A stretch of DNA of 64,000 bases from Diplonema papillatum (GCA_030068145.1 JAPJBO010000004.1:124001-188000), one strand, 5' to 3'; numbered from the stretch's first letter, positions 31,506 to 42,225 are shown. Program-made: numbers and translations. Notes: a model not told the origin generated them from the sequence alone.

Positions 31506-33951
31506 CTCCTTCCGTTGATATCGTTAGTCATTCACTCTCCCTTTTCCCTACCGCTCCGATCCCTTCTCTTTCCACTTCTTCCTCTTCCGTTGCCCCCCAC
31601 ACAAGACGCAGTGCTGATTTACTCGAGATATCTCAAAACTAGCGAGGACCACCGTGCCGCTAACGGGTCGTCGCACAGGACCTTCACGCGTTTCGCCACG
31701 TGCCGGATCGTGTCTCTTCGTTTCTTTGCAAAGTCCGCGAGCAGTCCCTTCAGTTGTGGCGGGTCGGTGGGGTATGCGTGACGGATGTCGGACACTTCGT
31801 TGTGCGTCGCATCATCTGCGAGCAGGACGTGTTGCGCGTTGGCCAGCGCCGCGCACCGCTTGCAGGCGATCCGGGTGGCTCGCGGCATCACCGCTCGCCG
31901 GATAATCGCTTGCAAGAGGTCCACGGCGCCGGGCAGTGCTTCGAGGGAGCGGAGCGTACTCCCCTTCGTTGTCTCCGCCGACGCAAGTTCCCGTATGCTC
32001 CTCGTCGCCGTCTTTGTCCGGCTGTACTGCCACACGCGCTTCACGTACCGAAAGGGGCTCTCCAGCTGCGGGAAGTCCTCTGCGGCGTAACAGCAAACAG
32101 CTCCTACCCCGTTCTTCCGATACAGGAGCTCAACGTCCAGAACCGGAAGTCTCTCCTGGAGGGCCCGCGTCGCCGCCTCATCTGCGCCGTTGATGTCGGT
32201 GTTGTCGGCGTGTCCCTTACCCCATCGGAGGCACTGCACATACTCGCCGACCACGCCTGCCACGGGGTCACCGGGCTCCTTTCGGCGGATTCGCAGGATG
32301 GCCGCTTCGCTGTCGCTGTACCACGAAACCCTCTCGGGGGCGACATCCCACCGTCTCAGCACGGTTGCCAACAGCATCATTGCCGCCAGTTCGGTCTCCG
32401 TGCTCGAGGTCACGGTTCCGCTTAGCAGGCAGCCGAAGGACATCGTTCCGAAATTGACTCCGGCGGACCCGCGCGATTCGTCCTCGAGAAAACCCCCATC
32501 GCTCGCCACCACAACATCATGCGTCAACAAGAATTCCCGGCCCAGCATCACGTCGATCTGCGAGAGTATGTCCTCTCCCACGGCTGTTTGTCGGGGGGGC
32601 CTTCGACGGAAGCCTGCTACAGGGAGGGCGTCCCTTTCTTCGTTGGGTCGGTGAGCCAGGTACGCCCGCGTTCGTTGAAGTGCCGCGTAATGTTCCACGT
32701 TCGGGCACGCGAAGCCGTCCTTGCACCATGCAAATTCCTTAATCCCTCTACTGTGGCGATGCTTCGGGAAGAGACTTGCGTGAGAAGCTACCAGCTTGGG
32801 TGCTCTTGGGTCGAAGCAGGAGGATAGGCAGTGCATGGACAGGGTGGGCAGTACGTGGCTGCGGAAGAAGGCACACTTACGTCTTGTCGAGCGGTAGACG
32901 TGGGAGTTGGTGAAGTCTACCAGGCGTGCCAGCCTTTCCAAGTTCTTCGCGTCATTCTCGCACCCACTCGTTCGTCTGTCCGCGTGCAGGCAGGCACCCA
33001 GCAGTTTTGCGCGGTTCACGGTCTCGCGGTGAGGTTCAGTGCTCCACACGAAGGGAGTCTTCGCCACTACAAGGATCTTGTCTTCAGCCAGCTCCAACCC
33101 TTTCGACGCCGACCACGATTGGAGCGCCCCAAAAGTAGCTGGGAGGCGTGACCTTGTTGTTCGGGCCACCAGATCATCGACGTACGCCCGGGTCTCTTCC
33201 CTCGGGGGGGGCTCGCAGGTGTACAGTACGAAGAGGAGTACGCTGAGGGGTGAGCCTTGGAGTACGCCTCGCCCCAAGCCGACCGGCGGGGTAAACCCGT
33301 CGTAGTGAACAATCGTCACCTCCTGGCCCTCGATTACCCTTGCTACTGTCTTCGCCCATTCGGGGCCAAGCAGCCTCTCTACTGTCTGTATCAGCCTTCC
33401 GTGCGGAATCGAGTCGAAGGCGGCCCGGACGTCTACCAGGAGCAGCAAGCGCTCGTCGTCTTCCTCAGAACCCATCTCTGATTCCAGCCACTCCCGTGCA
33501 TGGAGGACCACCTGCGCCGCCCCGCTTTGCCTACCGCATCCGAACTGGAACTCGTGCATCAGGACCAATGACTGTACCAACGGTTTCATTTTCAGATACA
33601 ATGCCGAGTGCTGCAGTTTTGCAAAGAGAGGCATTATTGCAATTGGCCGGTACCCCCTCGGATCCGACGTTCGCATCGCCTTCCCCTTCCAGAATAAGAA
33701 AATCCAAGACACTCGCTGTCGCGCCGGTACGCCCTCACGAGTCCATCTGTTGAGCTCAGCTGTCGTTGACCCAAGAGTTCTCTCTGACATTGTTTTTAAA
33801 AACTTCGGTGAGAAGTCAGCTGTTCGAGCAGTGGACCGGATGACAGCTATCGCCGCGCTGACGTCTTCGGCCGACAACGCAATCGGTACGGCGTCGCGGG
33901 GCAGGATTATCGGTGGGTGTAGGGCGTCAGATTGGTATTTGTTCCCCACTA
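31506..33951 (-). mobile_element. 5'-truncated LINE with RT and RNase H
   Basis: Minus-strand element ending in a poly(A) (T-run at 31486-31506 on the plus strand). Its 5' end is fused to the right-hand direct repeat, with no endonuclease. The RT and RNase H combination places it in a different LINE lineage from 3178-7531. Confidence 0.8.
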
Positions 33952-33961
33952 TTTTCCCCAC
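31619..33961 (-). CDS. LINE reverse transcriptase-RNase H polyprotein fragment
   Basis: 780 uninterrupted codons, the first few from the flanking repeat, so there is no native start. RT: LVDVRAAFDSIPHGRL (motif A), GVLQGSPLSVLLFVLYT (motif B), AYVDDLVAR (motif C, YVDD). RNase H: VASDGGFLEDESRGSAGV, TETELAAM, WYSDSEAAI and GHADNTDINGADEAATRA provide the Asp, Glu, Asp and His/Asp positions. The C-terminus has a CKRCAALANAQHVLLAD knuckle. All catalytic residues look intact, and the frame lacks internal stops, so the copy is recent. Confidence 0.88.
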   Translation of the reverse strand: MGKIVGNKYQSDALHPPIILPRDAVPIALSAEDVSAAIAVIRSTARTADFSPKFLKTMSERTLGSTTAELNRWTREGVPARQRVSWIFLFWKGKAMRTSDPRGYRPIAIMPLFAKLQHSALYLKMKPLVQSLVLMHEFQFGCGRQSGAAQVVLHAREWLESEMGSEEDDERLLLLVDVRAAFDSIPHGRLIQTVERLLGPEWAKTVARVIEGQEVTIVHYDGFTPPVGLGRGVLQGSPLSVLLFVLYTCEPPPREETRAYVDDLVARTTRSRLPATFGALQSWSASKGLELAEDKILVVAKTPFVWSTEPHRETVNRAKLLGACLHADRRTSGCENDAKNLERLARLVDFTNSHVYRSTRRKCAFFRSHVLPTLSMHCLSSCFDPRAPKLVASHASLFPKHRHSRGIKEFAWCKDGFACPNVEHYAALQRTRAYLAHRPNEERDALPVAGFRRRPPRQTAVGEDILSQIDVMLGREFLLTHDVVVASDGGFLEDESRGSAGVNFGTMSFGCLLSGTVTSSTETELAAMMLLATVLRRWDVAPERVSWYSDSEAAILRIRRKEPGDPVAGVVGEYVQCLRWGKGHADNTDINGADEAATRALQERLPVLDVELLYRKNGVGAVCCYAAEDFPQLESPFRYVKRVWQYSRTKTATRSIRELASAETTKGSTLRSLEALPGAVDLLQAIIRRAVMPRATRIACKRCAALANAQHVLLADDATHNEVSDIRHAYPTDPPQLKGLLADFAKKRRDTIRHVAKRVKVLCDDPLAARWSSLVLRYLE

Positions 33962-34113
33962 TTAAGTGCTTCCGATATGGTTTTGTCTTTTTTTTTTTTT
34001 TTCCCGACGACAACTAGTGTCAGACTAGCCTACCCGAAGGCAGTTGATTCCTTTAGGCAAGATTTCTCTACCGGCGGAAGTTGTTTGGGTTAACGTCTTT
34101 TTTTTTTTTTTTG
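33952..34113 (+). repeat. 160 bp direct repeat flanking the RNase H LINE (right)
   Basis: Partner of 31326-31485. Begins TATTTTCCCCACTTAAGTGC and ends in a T-run before the next minisatellite. Confidence 0.8.
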
Positions 34114-34670
34114 CTAAAAAACAGCGTAACACGAGCGTAACATGCCCAAGCTGACTGTAAAACAGCGTAACACAAGCTTAAAAGGATATTTCCGCTAAAA
34201 AAACAGCGTAACACGAGCGTAACATGACAAATTTGATTGTAAACCAGCGTAACACGAGCGTACCATGACAAAATCTTGGCTGTAAAACAGCGTAACACGA
34301 GCGTAACATGATAATTCTCGCTAAAAAACAGCGTAACACGAGTGTAACATGACAAATCTGGCCGTAAAGCGGCGTAACATGAGCGTAACATGCCCAATTT
34401 GACTGTAAAACAGCGTAACACGAGCGTAACATGCCCTATTTGGCTGTGGAACAGCGTAACACGAGCGTTAACATGATAATGTTCGCTAAAAAATAGCGTA
34501 ACACGAGCGTAACATGACAAATTTGGCTGTAAAACAGCGTAACACGAGCGTGACATACCCGATTTGGCTGTAAAGCAGCGTACCAGGAGCGTAACATGAC
34601 AATTTTGGTTGTAAAGCAGCGCAACACGAGCTTAACATGATAGTTTTCGCTAAAAAACAGCGTCAAGCCG
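34114..34670 (+). repeat. Degenerate minisatellite with AACACGAGCGTAACATG core
   Basis: About ten irregular units of 40-60 bp. Each carries AACAGCGTAACACGAGCGT and a variable linker (ACAAATTTGGCTGT, CCCAATTTGACTGT or ATAATTCTCGCTAAAA). 34675-34830 adds two related GTACCGTGCGCCGGGGGGCG blocks. No gene seen. Confidence 0.8.
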
Positions 34671-34914
34671 ACGTCTACCGTCACACACCCGTGTACCTGG
34701 TGTAGCGTACCGTGCGCCGGGGGGCGTGCCTCCCTGACCCCCAATTTGGCCCAATTTGATGTACCATACCGTTCGCCGGGGGGCGAAGCCCCCCGGACCC
34801 CTCCCTCTCCCAGAGTCGTGTGGGTGATGAGGCCACCAAAAAAAAACCAGAAAAAGGACCTTGCCGTGGGCGCGGGTCAAGGGCCAAGCAATGTTCTACG
34901 CTGGGGGGGGGTTT

Positions 34915-35048
34915 ACAAGAACGTGCTTGGAATGGGTGTGTGCTCAACACCGCACTGGTTCCGTCTGCGCCGTGTTTCGGTCCTTTAAGCCACGGACACA
35001 TAGGCGGACCATCATCAGCGTGGAACCTGAGTGTCTGCAGACAGGACT
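34915..35048 (+). repeat. Dispersed repeat family, copy 1
   Basis: Starts CAAGAACGTGCTTGGAATGG, includes CTCAACACCGCACTGGT and CTGCGCCGTGTTTCGGTCC, and ends CTGTCTGCAGACAGGACTG-like. The same block occurs at 37138-37515, 37628-37700, 43768-43985 (diverged) and in La intron 1 (46955-47255, diverged). Confidence 0.8.
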
Positions 35049-35084
35049 GTGAATTACTTTTTACCCCCCACCCCCCGAAAAACG

Positions 35085-35610
35085 GGGGGTAAAGAGTATA
35101 AATCCGGGGGTATAGAGTATAAATCGGGGGGTATAAATCGATGTCGGGGGGTGGAAATTGTTGTCGGGGGGTGGAAAGTACTTTTCGGGGGGTGGAAAGT
35201 ACTTTTCGGGGGGTGGAAAGTACTTTTCGGGGGGTGGAAATTTTTGTCGGGGGGTGGAAAGTATTTTTCGGGGGGTGGAAAGTACTTGTCGGGGGGTGGA
35301 AATCTTTTGTCGGGGGGCGGAAAGTATTTATCGGGGGGTGGAAAGTACTTATCGGGGGGTGGAAACGTTTCGTCGGGGGGTGGAAAGTACTTTTCGGGGG
35401 GTGGAAAGTACTTTTCGGGGGGTGGAAATTTTTGGTCGGGGGGTGGAAAGTACTTTTCGGGGGGTGGAAAGTACTTTCGGGGGGTGGAAAGTACTTTCGG
35501 GGGGTGGAAAGTACTTTCGGGGGGTGGAAAGTACTTTCGGGGGGTGGAAAGTACTTTCGGGGGGTGGAAAGTACTTTCGGGATTTTCGGGGTGGAAAGTA
35601 CTTTCCGGGG
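35085..35610 (+). repeat. Minisatellite, 20-21 bp unit, about 24 copies
   Basis: Units contain GGGGGGTGGAAAGTACTTTT. The later units lose one T (20 bp). Long Gly/Lys frames here are an artefact of the period. The same array type recurs at 36677-36890 in the same orientation. Confidence 0.92.
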
Positions 35611-35654
35611 GGTGGATTGTTTTCTGGAGCGCGGCGGGACACTGTACTTGCACA

Positions 35655-36225
35655 CACGAGAATCGACCCGCAAACCCGCGAACCCGCATATCCGTTCCCG
35701 CAAACCCGCATACCCGAACCTGCAAACCCGCAAACCCAAACCCGCATACCCAAACCCGCATACCCGCGTACCCAAACCCGCAAACCCGCATACCCTTCTC
35801 GCAAACCCGCATACCGTTCCCGCAAACCCGCATACCCAAACCCGCATACCCGCGTACCCAAACCCGCAAACCCGCATACCCGAACCCGCATACCCGTTCT
35901 CGCAAACCCGCATACCCGTTCCCGCAAACCCGCATACCCGAACCTGCAAACCCGCAAACCCAAACCCGCGTACCCAAACCCGCAAACCCGCATACCCGAA
36001 CCCGCATACCCGTTCCCGCAAACCCGCATACCCGTTCCGCAAACCCGCATACCCGTTCCCGCATACCCGAACCTGCAAACCCGCAAACCCAAACCCGCAT
36101 ACCCAAACCCGCATACCCGCGTACCCAAACCCGCAACCCGCATACCCGAACCCGCATACCCGCAAACCCGGAATCGCAAACCCGCAAACCCCGCATACCC
36201 GCAAACCCGCAAGCCCGCAGACCTG
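35655..36225 (+). repeat. CCCGCAAA/CCCGCATA short tandem array
   Basis: An irregular mix of 6-8 bp words (CCCGCAAA, CCCGCATA, CCCGAA, CCCAAA) over 570 bp. The Arg/Pro/Ala-rich frames on both strands are not genes. It resembles degenerate telomere-like repeats in strand asymmetry (C-rich plus strand), but no clean telomere motif is present. Confidence 0.9.
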
Positions 36226-36239
36226 CAGATTGTGGCTGG

Positions 36240-36672
36240 AACTGTTTTTGGAAATACACACAGCAAATCAAAGAAAGGGGGGAAAGGTGGAAAATGCAGA
36301 TCAAACGGGAGTAAAACGTGTACACGCTTATCCGACTCTTGACTTACTATGCCGTGTTCTGAAAGCTGTCGAGGGGCCCCTCCATAGGTTCTCGCATGAT
36401 TCGTTCGCCTTCGTAACACTATCCGTTTGTAGTACGCTTCGCAATTGTGTTCTTGCAATATCTAGCCGAATGGCGGGTGGCGGATTTCCGCGCTCGTGCG
36501 CAAGACACAATTATGCTGCTTTTGCAGTGCAAGCCGAACCCGGTTCGCGACTTCGGTTGCGGTAAAGTGGTACAAAGTCTTCGGCTTTCAGATCCGGATA
36601 CGCCTTATGCAACATGATAGTTAGAGATCACTTGAAGGATACCGTGTGCAGCGTTCGAAAGAGTTTGCGTAT
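36240..36672 (-). repeat. Diverged reverse copy of the foldback core, first 430 bp
   Basis: The reverse complement aligns with 28329-28760, beginning CCAGATACGCAAAC and including CGCACGAGCGCGGAAATCCG and GGCGAACGAATCATGCGAG. Here it is bounded by unrelated arrays: the CCCGCAAA array on one side and the 21 bp G-rich array on the other. Confidence 0.8.
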
Positions 36673-36676
36673 CTGG

Positions 36677-36890
36677 TCGGGGGGTGGAAAGTAGTTTTCG
36701 GGGGGTGGAAAGTACTTTTCGGGGGGTGGAAATTTTTTTGTCCGGGGGTGGAAAGTACTTTTTGGGGGGTGGAAATTTTTTGTCCGGGGGTGGAAAGTAC
36801 TTTTCGGGGGGTGGAAAGTACTTTTCGGGGGGTGGAAAGTACTTTTCGGGGGGTGGAAAGTACTTTCGGGGGGTGGAAGTTACGTGTCGG
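36677..36890 (+). repeat. Minisatellite, 21 bp G-rich unit, second array
   Basis: About ten units of the GGGGGGTGGAAAGTACTTTT type, same orientation as 35085-35610, with some TGTCCGGGGG variants. Confidence 0.9.
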
Positions 36891-37137
36891 GGGTGTTGAG
36901 TACATCACCCCCCCCCCCCTCCTGGTGCAACCCACTGTGGACCTACTGTGGGACCCACCTTACCTAAATTCTCTAAGGTGAAATGGTGGAAAAAGTGGGT
37001 CAAAATCTTTTTTTTCGAGAGCTTTTTTGGGAGGATTTGGGCCAAAAAAAAAAGTTTTTTTTTGGTCGCTGCTGAGGAAACCACCTTGGAGCGGTCACCA
37101 CCCTGCTGCACACAGGCCCTGCAGGAGGGGGGAGGGG

Positions 37138-37515
37138 GTTTGCAAGAACGTGCTTGGAATGGGTGTGTGCTCAACACCGCACTGGTCCCGTCTGCGCCGT
37201 GTTTCGGTCCTTTAAGCCACGGACACATAGGCGGACCATCATCAGCGTGGAACCTGAGTGTCTGCAGACAGGACTGCGGTGTGAGTCTGGTTTGTCAGGC
37301 GGCTGTTCGTAGCTCGTCACAGCCAGGACCACCCGCGCTACTAGAGCACAGGCGAATCCGTCACGGGGAGAAGGCCCCTACAACCGTGTCTGAGCAATCA
37401 GTTAAAAAACTCAGGGCACTCGCCCTGATTGTGACTGCGACTCGCTAGGCAGCACTGACTTGTCTTCTTTTTACGGTGGCAATCTGCGAAGTAAACTCCG
37501 CAGAGCACAGTGGAC
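37138..37515 (+). repeat. Dispersed repeat family, copy 2 (longest)
   Basis: Carries the full left block of copy 1, then about 240 bp more, ending TTGCGAAGTAAACTCCGCAG. That end block recurs at about 47229-47247 in La intron 1. A third, truncated start is at 37628-37700. Confidence 0.75.
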
Positions 37516-38289
37516 ATGGGGTTGCCGTGTGCAGCACCAATGGTTGAAGTACCAAAAGGGAAAAGAGTGCGAGGCGTGCTGAGGGCAGCAAGTCGCTTTA
37601 CGCGAAGTACCCTACTGGAATGGGGGGATTGCAAGAACGTGCTTGGAATGGGTGTGTGCTCAACACCGCACTGGTCCCGTCTGCGCCGTGTTTCGGTCGG
37701 TAGGGGGGGGGTGTTTAGGGGGGGGGGGGACCCACCCACCCTCGTTGCCGTCCGGCTGACAACGATGCCGAGTTTAGGGGCCTTAGCATCAGCACTGGGG
37801 GGGGATCTATAGTTAATTCTTATGCAGAACACTGCCTCTCAAGCAGTTTGCTAGTGTCAAGTCTCCTTCAAAGGTTGAATAGAAAAGAAATGGAAAATTG
37901 GGAAGCGTAGGACTCCGTGAACAGGTATCGTGAACAGGTCACGATAAGGTGTCACACAGCGCGAACCGAAGGTCTTACGCAGTTCGCCACGCTGTCTGAA
38001 GTTAGTATCCATCATAACCCAAGCCACCAAGGCTGAACGGTCAACCCGAGTTTTTGAGTGCCCTTCTTCTGGTATGCAAACGTTGGGAGACTGGCCCTGT
38101 CTATTCCTGTTCACCGCGGTGTTGTGTACTTGTCTCGGAATTTGCTCGTGATAGCCGACTGTTCCACACCAGTGGGTCCTTAGGATGAGCGTTTCAGTCC
38201 TGTTCCGATGCGAGCGCAGCGTTCTGGTTCAGTGTTTTTCTCTGCCCTTCGTGTTCTTGGTGCGTGAGTGGTTGACATCAACGTGTGCA

Positions 38290-38404
38290 TCGCTTGGTGC
38301 CCGCACAGCCGCTTGACGACCTCCACATGCCCATAACAGCTTGCAAGATAAATGGGCGGCGAAGCCATCCAATCATCAGCATCATTATTCCTCGTCGCAG
38401 ACAT
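38290..38404 (-). pseudogene. Ankyrin-repeat fragment with frame change
   Basis: The minus strand reads ASPPIYLASCYGHVEVVKRL, a typical ankyrin helix pair. The expected continuation (VRAPSDAHVDVNHS) is in another frame a few bases on. A decayed single repeat, or an exon end with an unseen splice, are both possible. The rest of 37700-39550 shows no supported gene. Confidence 0.35.
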
Positions 38405-39555
38405 ACCGTGTCGGACTTCCTTTGCGACACCTGATTGTAGCTACGTCCGCTACCGATACTACCTTCGATAGCTCCTAAGATTCTGATCCGATGGGCGATA
38501 TCGTGAAGCGCCCACGACAGCAAGCTGCATGTGAAGCATACCATGCTTTCGACGCTGTATAGACTTGCGCAACTGGGCAGTAAAAATAGACTTGTCTACC
38601 CCATGTATTCACCGACGCACCGTCCTCTAAACGTGGGGAACCGGCTCATTGAACCACGGGGACGAGCTCGATTCCTCAGGGTTCTTTTTTGGGCCTAGCA
38701 AAACGACCTCGTGTGAAATCGTTCTCTGGCACCGCTTCGATAGTGCTTCGAATGCTGTGCACGCGCCGGAATAGGGCAAAACGCGAAGCAGTGGAACAAT
38801 TCGTTGAAAACGAGTGACTCAACCTCGAACAAATCTGTATCTAAAGGAACTTCGGGGTGCGGCGTACAGAGGAAGGGACGGAACAAGTTGGCAATGACTC
38901 CGCTCTAAAGGAAGATAACAACCGTTGACTACGTCGTTGGGAAACAGCCGTCTGCTAGCAGGTGCTTCCCGGCGAAAGCGCTCTCTCCCCCTCGGGGGAA
39001 AGAGAGAAAGGAGAAAAGTACAGAGCAGCCTGCGCCTAATGAACAGCGGGCAAGCCTCCTAAACGAGCTAAATGCTCCGAGGCATAGCGCCAGTTCATCC
39101 CATTTTGTCTCACCGGCCGGTGCTGGACCCGAGAGACCGTCGTAGACATATGCCATGTCTTCGAGATTTGGCTTCGGAATAGTGTCGCTGCAAATCGAAT
39201 CCAGTAGTTGGAGAAGTCCGAACTTCTTCCAGAGTTACCAAACAATGCAACACAACACGACGTTGGGACAACGCTAGACACTTATATGCGGCCCGAGAAA
39301 TACGGGGTGGACCGGTCCAGATTTGGCCCAGACTGCTAGATTAGACAGGTGCTTGATCCTGTCCGAGTTGGAAAAATGGTTTGATTCCGCGTTAAGAACC
39401 CAACCAATGTGTACGTTACGTAGAGTTGGCCTTCTGGTGGACATCCCCGCCACTTGTCTAGAATTTGTACCGTTTGGGGGCTCTTTGTACTTTGCGTCAA
39501 ACTACAAAGCTTTGTTTTGCAGCGCCTTATAGAAGATGTCGGTCTTGTCGGGCAC

Positions 39556-42225
39556 TCACGGTACTAGGATGGACAAAGGCTGGTACCTGCTTGCAATGGT
39601 GCTGGGTAGAGGAGACACAGGTCGGCTTACCAAGCCGACCATGGGTGCACGATGGTACCATGCATTGTCGGTCACAATGGAAGACAGCTCAGCACTGATG
39701 TCGACAGTCTGCACATTATCGCAGAACGCGACGCGTCTCTGCGCGGGCAAGAGCTGCAACAGAGGCTTGGGACCACTGGGGTTCCTTTCGCCCACAGCAT
39801 GGGGCCAGCCATCTCCCCTTTGCCGCTGAGCAGCTGACGCTGCTTCAAGCGGGATGGGCGAAGATATGCTTCCACTGACGTTGCCGTTTGGAAACCGGCC
39901 ACTGGATACATGTGTGGTCTCCTGTCTCGGCGTTGCGAGGTCACACCTTGTCTTCAACCGTGATTGTTCGGCCTGCTGCGATAGTGTAAGTGTGCGGGAC
40001 CCGAACGTAGTCCCGGAATGTGACGAAGACAAAGACGGGCAAGGTGGCGGAGGCAGGGGGTGGCCTGATGAAACTGCGCACGGTTGCTTGTCCATAGTAC
40101 GGTTGCGGGGTCGTATCGATGACCCCCTTGACACCGTCTTCGGGATCTGGTTGTCAGAAAGATGGGGGCTTCGAAAACCATTTGGTGGCTCCCTCGACTT
40201 GCTTATTCGGATTTTCGCCTGCATGTACACACTGTTGCTGCCTGTTGATCCCATGCTTCTGCTGCCAGTACTCAGTGGGCTACCTCCATGCATTGCCTCC
40301 CTTGACCTGCTCCTCTGATTTTGACTCAGCTCCTGGTAACTACCAATTATCTGACTGAGCTCCTTCGGCTTGCTGTGTACAGTGCTGTTTGCTGGACCTA
40401 AGCCACTTGTAGTGGTACCTCTTGACCGATCGAGTGACTGGCAGTCCTTCTCGCTGTCTCCTACCGCTTCGAACTGGCAACGTGTTTTTGGAGATGCGGG
40501 AGGAGGCGTGGTCCTGAGCACGTCCTTCGTTTCAGAGGACTCGGACATCGCCTTTGTAGCATCGCCGTCGTTGTGAGCCGTCCGCACAGGGGATAGCGTC
40601 CGAGCTTTGGACATGAAGGTCTTTGCGACTTCTCCAATACGTGCCTTGCCATGGGGAACATTCACCGCGTCGACCGGTGAGGCCTGTGCCGTTGCTTGTT
40701 CATCCGTTTGTTGTGGCGATTCTGTGAACGTTAGGCTCCTTTGTGTGGCTACAGGGTCTGAGAGCCGGGGACTCAGCGGTTCAACTACCGCGTCCGCACG
40801 AGTACCTACAGAGTAGTTGAAGGTGAGGCTCCTCTGTGTGGTTGCAACTTGCAGCCCGTCAGCCGTATCTGCATCGACGAAGGCTGGTGAGGCTGTCGGT
40901 GCTGCTTCGCCGACAAATGTGGTCTTCCGGTCATGCGGTCGGAGAACAGAAAGCTGATCAGCCGTGGATGGACTACCAACAGCGACCGGCAACGGCCTCA
41001 GCGTTAAACTCTCCGCGAAGGTGAGGCTTCTTTGCGTAGTCCTGTTCAGTAGAGTGTGTTCTTTTTGGGATGTGTCGTCGTCGGATTCGTCGTGCATTCG
41101 GAACTCATCAGCCGGGCGCTCGTCGCTGGCAGAGTTGCTGGGCTTACGGTGCTTACAGTCCGCGATGTGTTCAGTGGTCGCTAAATCGATGCCCTGCTGC
41201 AGAAGAGATACTACGGGTGCACACGCGCTGGAACCACGGCATCGAGAGGGAGTAGTGCTCCACTTCCTGTTCGTTGTTGTCAGCGGAAAAGCGTTCAGCC
41301 CGTCTCGAACACTGGCGGAACTCGCAGCGTGGGGGTGAGAAACAGTAGCACACGGATCGAGTGCGCTTCCTGTTTGAAGAGGTGATACTCTATCGGCTTT
41401 GTGCTTTGGATCCTGTGGACCTTCCTGGTGGGCAGCTCCACCAGGCACGGGCACAGAAGCGAGCTCGCTGCTACTCTTTGCGTCAAGTACAGTAGCCGGT
41501 AGAAGGTTGCAATGTTGGTTGCAATGTTGGGCGCAGTTGGAAGGCACAGGCACAGGCACAGGGGTCATTTGCTGAGGCGTGCAGGGGTCGAAAGAGGCGG
41601 TGGCCTTCTCCTGAAGCTTGCCATCACTCCCGAGAGCGAACTTCTCGTGAAGGCTGCAACCAGGTTGGAACGGGGCACGAGAGTCGCAAGATTCTGAAGG
41701 AACGAGGGTCCGGTAGCCAGTCAAACTAGACTGCGGGGTCTGCATCGGCGACGCAGTCGTTCCACGGAGTACACGCACCGTGGAAATGACGCTGGACACA
41801 GCTACGCAAAACTGCTCTGCGGCGACTGCGTTTTTGAAGAGCAACCAGAAGATGTCACTCACCGCAGTGTCCGACCCGTGACCCCTGACCACGACCAAAT
41901 TGCTTCCGTCGCACTGACCACTCGGCACCATCAGCTCCGCGATGCTGTGCAAATCGATGCGCTCGCCTTGCTCCCCCTTCGCTGCTTCTCTATGGGGAAT
42001 GACGTAGATTTCCTGACGGGTCACCACACAGTATCTCAACGACCAAACCTCAGCGACCCTCCAAGCCTCGTCCGAGAACGCGACATAATCATCTCCGCAC
42101 TTCTGCACGAACAACCCGACTGTACGATGAAGGCTCAGGTCGCTGCTGCGGAGGCCTGCCACGTTCAAATGGTCCAGCGCCCGGTCCCCTTGGAGAGAAG
42201 GGCCTTTCTGTGCGGCATGGAGCAT
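39556..42225 (-). CDS. PH-domain protein with long disordered tail
   Basis: One open frame of 889 aa from an ATG at 42225. The base run TTGCAG just upstream could instead be a splice acceptor, leaving a further 5' exon. Residues about 35-160 resemble a pleckstrin-homology fold: TVGLFVQKCGDDYV, then WSLRYCVVTRQEIYVIPH, then an acidic/hydrophobic C-terminal helix (FWLLFKNAVAAEQFCVAV). This suggests phosphoinositide or protein binding at membranes. The remaining 700 residues are Ser/Thr/Pro-rich and likely disordered, with the motif TQRSLTF repeated three times (followed by AES, NYS and TES). That could be a short binding or phosphorylation motif. No catalytic domain is seen. Confidence 0.65.
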   Translation of the reverse strand: MLHAAQKGPSLQGDRALDHLNVAGLRSSDLSLHRTVGLFVQKCGDDYVAFSDEAWRVAEVWSLRYCVVTRQEIYVIPHREAAKGEQGERIDLHSIAELMVPSGQCDGSNLVVVRGHGSDTAVSDIFWLLFKNAVAAEQFCVAVSSVISTVRVLRGTTASPMQTPQSSLTGYRTLVPSESCDSRAPFQPGCSLHEKFALGSDGKLQEKATASFDPCTPQQMTPVPVPVPSNCAQHCNQHCNLLPATVLDAKSSSELASVPVPGGAAHQEGPQDPKHKADRVSPLQTGSALDPCATVSHPHAASSASVRDGLNAFPLTTTNRKWSTTPSRCRGSSACAPVVSLLQQGIDLATTEHIADCKHRKPSNSASDERPADEFRMHDESDDDTSQKEHTLLNRTTQRSLTFAESLTLRPLPVAVGSPSTADQLSVLRPHDRKTTFVGEAAPTASPAFVDADTADGLQVATTQRSLTFNYSVGTRADAVVEPLSPRLSDPVATQRSLTFTESPQQTDEQATAQASPVDAVNVPHGKARIGEVAKTFMSKARTLSPVRTAHNDGDATKAMSESSETKDVLRTTPPPASPKTRCQFEAVGDSEKDCQSLDRSRGTTTSGLGPANSTVHSKPKELSQIIGSYQELSQNQRSRSREAMHGGSPLSTGSRSMGSTGSNSVYMQAKIRISKSREPPNGFRSPHLSDNQIPKTVSRGSSIRPRNRTMDKQPCAVSSGHPLPPPPCPSLSSSHSGTTFGSRTLTLSQQAEQSRLKTRCDLATPRQETTHVSSGRFPNGNVSGSISSPIPLEAASAAQRQRGDGWPHAVGERNPSGPKPLLQLLPAQRRVAFCDNVQTVDISAELSSIVTDNAWYHRAPMVGLVSRPVSPLPSTIASRYQPLSILVP

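Noticed and set aside
35655..36225. Interstitial telomere
   Set aside because: The C-rich words are irregular (CCCGCAAA, CCCGCATA, CCCGAA) and no constant telomere motif repeats; array origin is more likely.
35031..36565. Open frames of 370-526 codons on both strands rich in Gly/Lys or Pro/Arg/Thr
   Set aside because: Five or more frames are open at once across tandem arrays, which is a property of the repeats rather than of genes.
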